Assembly (NCBI GenBank): GCA_036266195.1
Contig: DATANP010000202.1
Location: 1-7,505, forward strand
Reading direction: 5' to 3'
Length of the DNA stretch: 7,505 bases
Origin: DATMER01 sp036266195
GTDB lineage: Bacteria; Acidobacteriota; Thermoanaerobaculia; Multivoradales; UBA5704
In this document: piece by piece, positions 4,155-7,505 of the stretch
Position numbering within the stretch: position 1 is the stretch's first letter
Layout: each line of letters opens with the position of its first letter
Notes under the pieces: generated by a model
Told to the model about the DNA's origin: nothing
Database searches by the model: none
The model's input: the letters and a program-made list of their open reading frames with translations, nothing else
Made by a program: the position numbers and the translations under genes

Positions 4155-6344
4155 ATGCGCAGCCCTCGCTTCCTCCTTGTACCTCTTCTTATGCTTGCCC
4201 TCGCAGGCTGCGGTGGGGAGGACTCCGGCGACGTCCGTCTTCTCCTGGATGGCGAGCACGCAGCAGACGCCCTGGTCGAGGACCGCGCGATCTCCCGGCC
4301 TCCGGCGCTCGGCGGCAACCGCTTCCTCTCCGGATGGTGGCCGTCCAAGAAGGGCGGAGAGCTGCTGTTCCGACCCGAGCCGCCCCGGGCACGGCTCCAG
4401 ATCGTCAACCTGGGAAACACCGCCCGGACCCTGTATCTCGATCTCAAGCAGGCACCCGCAGCATCCAGCAAGGTGCGGGTGAAGGCCGCCGGCCGCGACC
4501 TGGGTGCCTTTCCGCTGGCCGATCCGACCGAGATCCGGCTGCCCGCGGATCTGCCCGAGGGGCGCGTCAACCTGGACCTCGCCTTCGAGGCCGACGTCCG
4601 CGTCCTGGGCGCCGGGGTGCGCCCCGCGCTGCCGGCCGGCAAGGTGGCCAGCCGTGGCGCCGACATCGTCCAGTCCGGCGACTCGATGGTCGATATCGTA
4701 CGCCGGGTGACCCCCGGCACCGAGCTGACCGGCACGTTCGTGCCTCCGGATTCCCCGGAGAAGGGCCAGAGGTTCGAGATCACCGTCCTCCTCGAGGATG
4801 GCAGCCCGGTGCGCCGCTTCGCCTGGAGCCCCAGCTTCTGGAACCGGCTGCTCGGAAGGAAGACGATCGAGCTGCCCCTCGGCGAGACCGACGGCTGGGT
4901 GCGCATCCGCCTCCGGGCCCGCGGCGCCGGACCGGCCGCGACCTGGAAAAAGCTGGGCCTACGCGGGGGACAACCCGGCGGTAGAGTGGAGTCGGTCCGG
5001 ACCGTCCAGGACGTGAAGGCTTCGATGCCCCGGCTGGTCATCGTCTATGTGATGGACGCCCTGCGGGCCGACACCGTCGGCGCCCTCGGTGGCCCCGCGG
5101 GCATCTCGCCGACCTGGGACCGCCTGGCGGGCGAGGGGATGCTCTTCCGCAACCACCGCAGCGTGGCGCCGAACACCATCCCCTCGACCAAGGCGTTCTT
5201 CACCGGCCACCCCTTCGTGGACCGCGGAGGCTGGAAGCTGCTGCCCGAGGACGGCCCGACCCTGGCCGAGATGTTCCGGGCCGCGGGCTACCACACCGGC
5301 CTGTTTTCGGGGAACGTCTACGTCAGTCCGGCCTACGGCACGGACCGGGGCTTCGAGCACGTGGCCGAAGAGGTCCTGATCGACGAGTACAGCGCGGAAA
5401 ACAAGCCGCCGTTCAACGACAACGCCGCCCGCGCCCAGGCCGCCGCCCTGAAGTGGCTCACCTCGCTGCCGAAAGGCGAGCGGGCCTTCCTCTATATCCA
5501 TACGATCCACCCCCACAACCCGTACGACCCGCCGGAGCCGTTCCGCTCGCGCTACACCGCGGGCATCCCGTCCAGCATCGACGGCAGCACCGAGACGCTC
5601 TGGGACATCAAGCAGAAGCGCCGGGCCGCGACCGCGGCCGACCGCAAGCGCCTGCGCGGTCTGTACAATGGCTCGTTCGCCTACAACGACGCCGAGCTGG
5701 CCGGCTTCGTCGAGCAGCTCGCGGCCTGGGCGCCCAAGGAGGAGACCCTGCTCGCGCTGACCGCCGACCACGGCGAAGAGCACTTCGAGCACGGCGGCAT
5801 CCTGCACGGATTCACGCTCTTCGAGGAGCAGCTCCGCATCCCGCTCCTGCTCTGGGCGCCGGGCCGGATCCGGCCCTCGCGGGTCGATCAGCGCACGGAC
5901 ACGCTCGATCTACACAGGACGCTCGTGGACCTCTGCGGGCTCAAGGAAAAGGAAGGGGCCCCCGGCCGCCAGCTCCTGCGGGTGGCGCAGGGCGAGACCG
6001 GCGACTACATCCACAGGGCCGCGGCCTCCAGCGTGCGCGGCGGGATCTACTCCGCGCTGCACGGCCGCTGGAAGGTGGTCTGGGCGCCGAGGACCGGAGT
6101 CTCCTGGGGCCAGGGCGACGCGCTTGGCCGTTCGCGCGAACCAGAGTACCTTTTTGACCTGGAGAAGGACCCGGGCGAGCAGGTCAATCTGGCCGGCGAC
6201 GGCGACCTGGAAGCCGCCTGGCTGCGCGAGCGGCTCCTCGCCTGGGTGAAGAAGAACCGCGGCGCCAGTGCTCACCCCGAGGAGCAGCCCGTGGATCAGA
6301 AGACTCTCGAACGGCTCAAGGCGCTCGGATACGCCAATCCATGA
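4155..6344 (+). CDS. Sulfatase/phosphatase-fold lipoprotein with Thr at the catalytic position
   Basis: A 729-residue exported enzyme of the alkaline-phosphatase/sulfatase superfamily. Residues 1-19 are a lipoprotein signal (MRSPRFLLVPLLMLALAGC, lipobox LAGC, Cys19), so it should be membrane-anchored. Residues about 23-290 are an unassigned, probably beta-rich region. The catalytic domain starts at LVIVYVMDALRAD (metal ligand Asp301), continues through NTIPSTKAFFTG (342-353 region), FLYIHTIHPHNPYDPPEPF (445-463) and TADHGEEHFEHGG (Asp538, His539), and ends with the typical LFDLEKDPGEQVNL block (about 666-679) and a tail ETLERLKALGY-like. The usual Cys/Ser-x-Pro-Ser-Arg signature reads Thr341-Ile-Pro-Ser-Thr, so formylglycine cannot form; Thr nucleophiles occur in phosphoglycerol and phosphoethanolamine transferases of this fold. 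Substrate unknown. ATG 4155 is chosen because it starts the signal peptide; a longer frame from TTG 4074 would run through the hairpin. Confidence 0.88.
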   Translation: MRSPRFLLVPLLMLALAGCGGEDSGDVRLLLDGEHAADALVEDRAISRPPALGGNRFLSGWWPSKKGGELLFRPEPPRARLQIVNLGNTARTLYLDLKQAPAASSKVRVKAAGRDLGAFPLADPTEIRLPADLPEGRVNLDLAFEADVRVLGAGVRPALPAGKVASRGADIVQSGDSMVDIVRRVTPGTELTGTFVPPDSPEKGQRFEITVLLEDGSPVRRFAWSPSFWNRLLGRKTIELPLGETDGWVRIRLRARGAGPAATWKKLGLRGGQPGGRVESVRTVQDVKASMPRLVIVYVMDALRADTVGALGGPAGISPTWDRLAGEGMLFRNHRSVAPNTIPSTKAFFTGHPFVDRGGWKLLPEDGPTLAEMFRAAGYHTGLFSGNVYVSPAYGTDRGFEHVAEEVLIDEYSAENKPPFNDNAARAQAAALKWLTSLPKGERAFLYIHTIHPHNPYDPPEPFRSRYTAGIPSSIDGSTETLWDIKQKRRAATAADRKRLRGLYNGSFAYNDAELAGFVEQLAAWAPKEETLLALTADHGEEHFEHGGILHGFTLFEEQLRIPLLLWAPGRIRPSRVDQRTDTLDLHRTLVDLCGLKEKEGAPGRQLLRVAQGETGDYIHRAAASSVRGGIYSALHGRWKVVWAPRTGVSWGQGDALGRSREPEYLFDLEKDPGEQVNLAGDGDLEAAWLRERLLAWVKKNRGASAHPEEQPVDQKTLERLKALGYANP

Positions 6345-6511
6345 GAGCCTCACCCCCTGTCCCCCTCTCCCCTCTCCCGCCCTCCCAACCCCGGGAGAGG
6401 GGGTACGTTTCTGAGGCGATCTTGCCTCGGCTTGGCCTCACCGCCCCAGGCAGGTTCCCCCTCTCCCGGCGGGGGCCTGGGCGGGAGAGGGGAGAGGGGG
6501 ACAGGGGGTGA
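6341..6511 (+). other. Short open frame spanning repeat copy 2 (56 codons), bridging the two rightward genes
   Basis: The ATG at 6341 overlaps the sulfatase-fold stop as ATGA. The frame is open through the entire repeat and stops at TGA 6509-6511, overlapping the next gene's GTG (6508) as GTGA. The peptide begins MRASPPVPLSPLPP and ends EGDRG, similar in flavour to the copy 1 frame (PLSPSP, EGARG). It is unlikely to be a functional protein. It may be what remains of a translationally coupled junction after the repeat inserted. Confidence 0.3.
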
Positions 6512-6513
6512 GG
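6348..6513. repeat. GC-rich palindromic repeat, copy 2, with perfect 35-base inverted ends
   Basis: A 166-base element. Arms 6348-6382 and 6479-6513 are exact inverted repeats over 35 bases, beginning CCTCACCCCCTGTCCCCC, separated by 96 bases. Each half also holds its own hairpin: CCCCCTCTCCC 6361-6371 with 6393-6403, and CCCCTCTCCC 6458-6467 with 6483-6492. The interior includes a small GAGGC/GCCTC hairpin (6413-6428 region) and no coding signal. It shares CAGGTTCCCCCTCTCCCGG and both end types with copy 1 but differs in the interior. It begins 3 bases after the upstream stop codon and overlaps the first two codons of the following gene. Confidence 0.93.
6493..6500 (+). promoter_or_regulatory. 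Repeat-borne ribosome binding site of the rhamnosidase-like gene
   Basis: AGAGGGGG stands 7 bases before GTG 6508 (GAGG core 10 bases before it), the same spacing as at kdsA. Site and start codon both belong to the right arm of repeat copy 2. Pairing of this arm with 6348-6382 or 6458-6467 would bury the site in mRNA structure. Regulation by folding is inferred only. Confidence 0.5.
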
Positions 6514-7505
6514 TTCACCTGGCTCCGGATCTCCCTGCTGCTCGTCGTGGGCGTGCTGCTGCTGGCCGCCGCTACCCGGATCGTGTCGGCCGTGGTGGCG
6601 CGGGTGACCGTGCCCACGAGCGGAGCGGAGTGGATCTGGGTGGAGAGGAGCCGCACCGACAGCAGCCCGGCCGCCTTCTATGCCGTCCGCGATTTCTTCC
6701 TCGACGAAGCGCCCGGCCGCGCCCGGCTCCTGATCCTGGCCGATCCGGAGTACGTCCTCACCCTGAACGGCAAACGGATCGGCTCCGGCCAGTACCAGCC
6801 GGGCGGCCCGGCGCGGCTCGACGTCTACGAGGTCGGAGACCTCCTGGTCGCCGGAGGCAACCGGCTGCTCGTCGAGCTGAGGAGCGACCGCGGCGCCGGC
6901 GGTCTTCTGGCGGCGCTCCAGGACGGCAAGGGCAAGACCCTGGTTCGCACTGATGGCGACTGGCGGATCGTGACGCGCCACCACTTCGGCCTGGTCCGCG
7001 GGCTGCTCCCGATCGGTCCGGACGACGATCTGGAAAGCCTGCCGGCGTTCACCTGGGGTGCGCCGCCGACCGGACGCTGGGGCCGGCCCGAGGTCGGCCC
7101 GGTGCTGCCCCGCCTGACGGAGCTGATGCAGGGCGCGCCGGTCACGGCCCGGCGCCTGCCGTCCCGGCCAATCCCGGGCCTGCCCCTCACCTCCGCCCGT
7201 TTCGTGGCCCTGTTCGACTGGGGCCGCGAGGTCACCGGCTACCTGACCCTTCAGATGCCGGTCGGCGAGGGTCTGAGAAAGGCCCTTCTCTTCACCGGCG
7301 ACCAGCCGCCCGACCCTCTGCGCGATCACCCGGCGGGAGCGGTCCTCGCCATGACCGGCCGCCGCTCCTGGACCGACGCCCAGGCGAAACGCTTCCGCTA
7401 TGCGCTGGTGATCGGCGACCGTCCGATCTCCGCGCGGGTCCTCCCGGTCGATCCGAAGCGTTCCGCGGGCCGGATCATGGACCCCGCCGACACCACGGCC
7501 GGCGG
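6508..7505 (+). CDS. Membrane-anchored protein with alpha-L-rhamnosidase-like beta-sandwich domains, C-terminal part missing
   Basis: 332 codons are visible before the right edge, with no stop. Residues about 6-31 form one hydrophobic segment near the N terminus, an uncleaved anchor or signal. Residues 40-134 (AEWIWVE, then YVLTLNGKRIGSG at 82-94, RLDVYEVGDLL and GGNRLLVEL) resemble the N-terminal carbohydrate-binding sandwich of bacterial alpha-L-rhamnosidases. Residues 234-250 (FDWGREVTGYLTL) and about 288-302 (SWTDAQAKRFRYALVIG) resemble their next domain (DFGREVxGxL and FRY motifs). The catalytic (alpha/alpha)6 barrel, if present, lies outside, so enzyme activity cannot be claimed; a non-catalytic sugar-binding protein is the alternative. 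The start is GTG 6508 inside the palindromic repeat, directly before the hydrophobic segment. Co-directional with and probably co-transcribed with the sulfatase-fold gene, suggesting action on a glycan at the cell surface. Confidence 0.72.
   Translation, partial: MRFTWLRISLLLVVGVLLLAAATRIVSAVVARVTVPTSGAEWIWVERSRTDSSPAAFYAVRDFFLDEAPGRARLLILADPEYVLTLNGKRIGSGQYQPGGPARLDVYEVGDLLVAGGNRLLVELRSDRGAGGLLAALQDGKGKTLVRTDGDWRIVTRHHFGLVRGLLPIGPDDDLESLPAFTWGAPPTGRWGRPEVGPVLPRLTELMQGAPVTARRLPSRPIPGLPLTSARFVALFDWGREVTGYLTLQMPVGEGLRKALLFTGDQPPDPLRDHPAGAVLAMTGRRSWTDAQAKRFRYALVIGDRPISARVLPVDPKRSAGRIMDPADTTAG

Noticed and set aside
4959..5807. A 282-codon minus-strand frame inside the sulfatase-fold gene, with others at 23-817, 685-1533 and 6316-7329
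   Set aside because: All are reverse or shifted shadows of genes with clear motifs; their composition is typical of out-of-frame GC-rich translation.
4155..6344. The sulfatase-fold gene as a pseudogene because the Cys signature is missing
   Set aside because: The frame is intact over 729 codons with the metal ligands, signal peptide and C-terminal block preserved; Thr at this place is seen in active members of the fold.
6342..6512. TGAG on both sides of repeat copy 2 as a target-site duplication
   Set aside because: The right TGAG belongs to the repeat's own end (inverse of CCTCA on the left), and copy 1 shows no equivalent duplication, so it cannot be separated from the inverted ends.

Overview
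The window is high-GC DNA, roughly two thirds G+C by eye, from a Gram-negative bacterium. Four genes for Kdo (the inner sugar of lipopolysaccharide) and CTP synthesis give the outer-membrane context. The lipoprotein sulfatase-fold gene, with a C-terminal end of the ETLERLKALGY type, and the kdsB-pyrG-kdsA-kdsD order fit Acidobacteriota or a deltaproteobacterial-type lineage. That placement is inference and the sequence does not settle it.

Layout. Positions 1-4038 hold a leftward operon read in the order kdsB, pyrG, kdsA, kdsD; kdsD runs off the left edge. Positions 4039-4154 are a divergent promoter region with a short GC hairpin. Positions 4155-6344 hold a rightward lipoprotein of the alkaline-phosphatase/sulfatase fold. 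From 6508 to the right edge runs a membrane-anchored protein resembling the beta-sandwich domains of alpha-L-rhamnosidases, cut by the window end. No stretch over 300 bases lacks a gene.

How the genes work together. KdsD makes arabinose 5-phosphate, KdsA condenses it with phosphoenolpyruvate to Kdo 8-phosphate, an 8-phosphatase (not in the window) removes the phosphate, and KdsB activates Kdo with CTP. PyrG supplies that CTP. The rightward pair looks like an envelope system acting on a phosphorylated, sulfated or glycosylated surface polymer; its substrate cannot be read from sequence.

The most unusual signal is a GC-rich palindromic repeat family (CCCCTCTCCC / GGGAGAGGGG stems with CCTCACCCCCTG ends). 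Two full copies, at 1397-1537 and 6348-6513, sit exactly between two co-directional genes. In both, the outer end of the repeat supplies the Shine-Dalgarno-like purine run and the GTG start of the next gene. In both, the upstream stop codon overlaps an ATG that opens a short frame across the whole repeat, and that frame closes on a TGA overlapping the GTG. The repeats therefore appear to have landed on translationally coupled junctions and to have left a relay of overlapping stops and starts. A reduced, single-hairpin relative lies at 4082-4108. Other points are a Thr in place of the formylglycine Cys of the sulfatase, an Ile in the usually PGGFG loop of the CTP synthase glutaminase domain, and a probable leaderless kdsB transcript.
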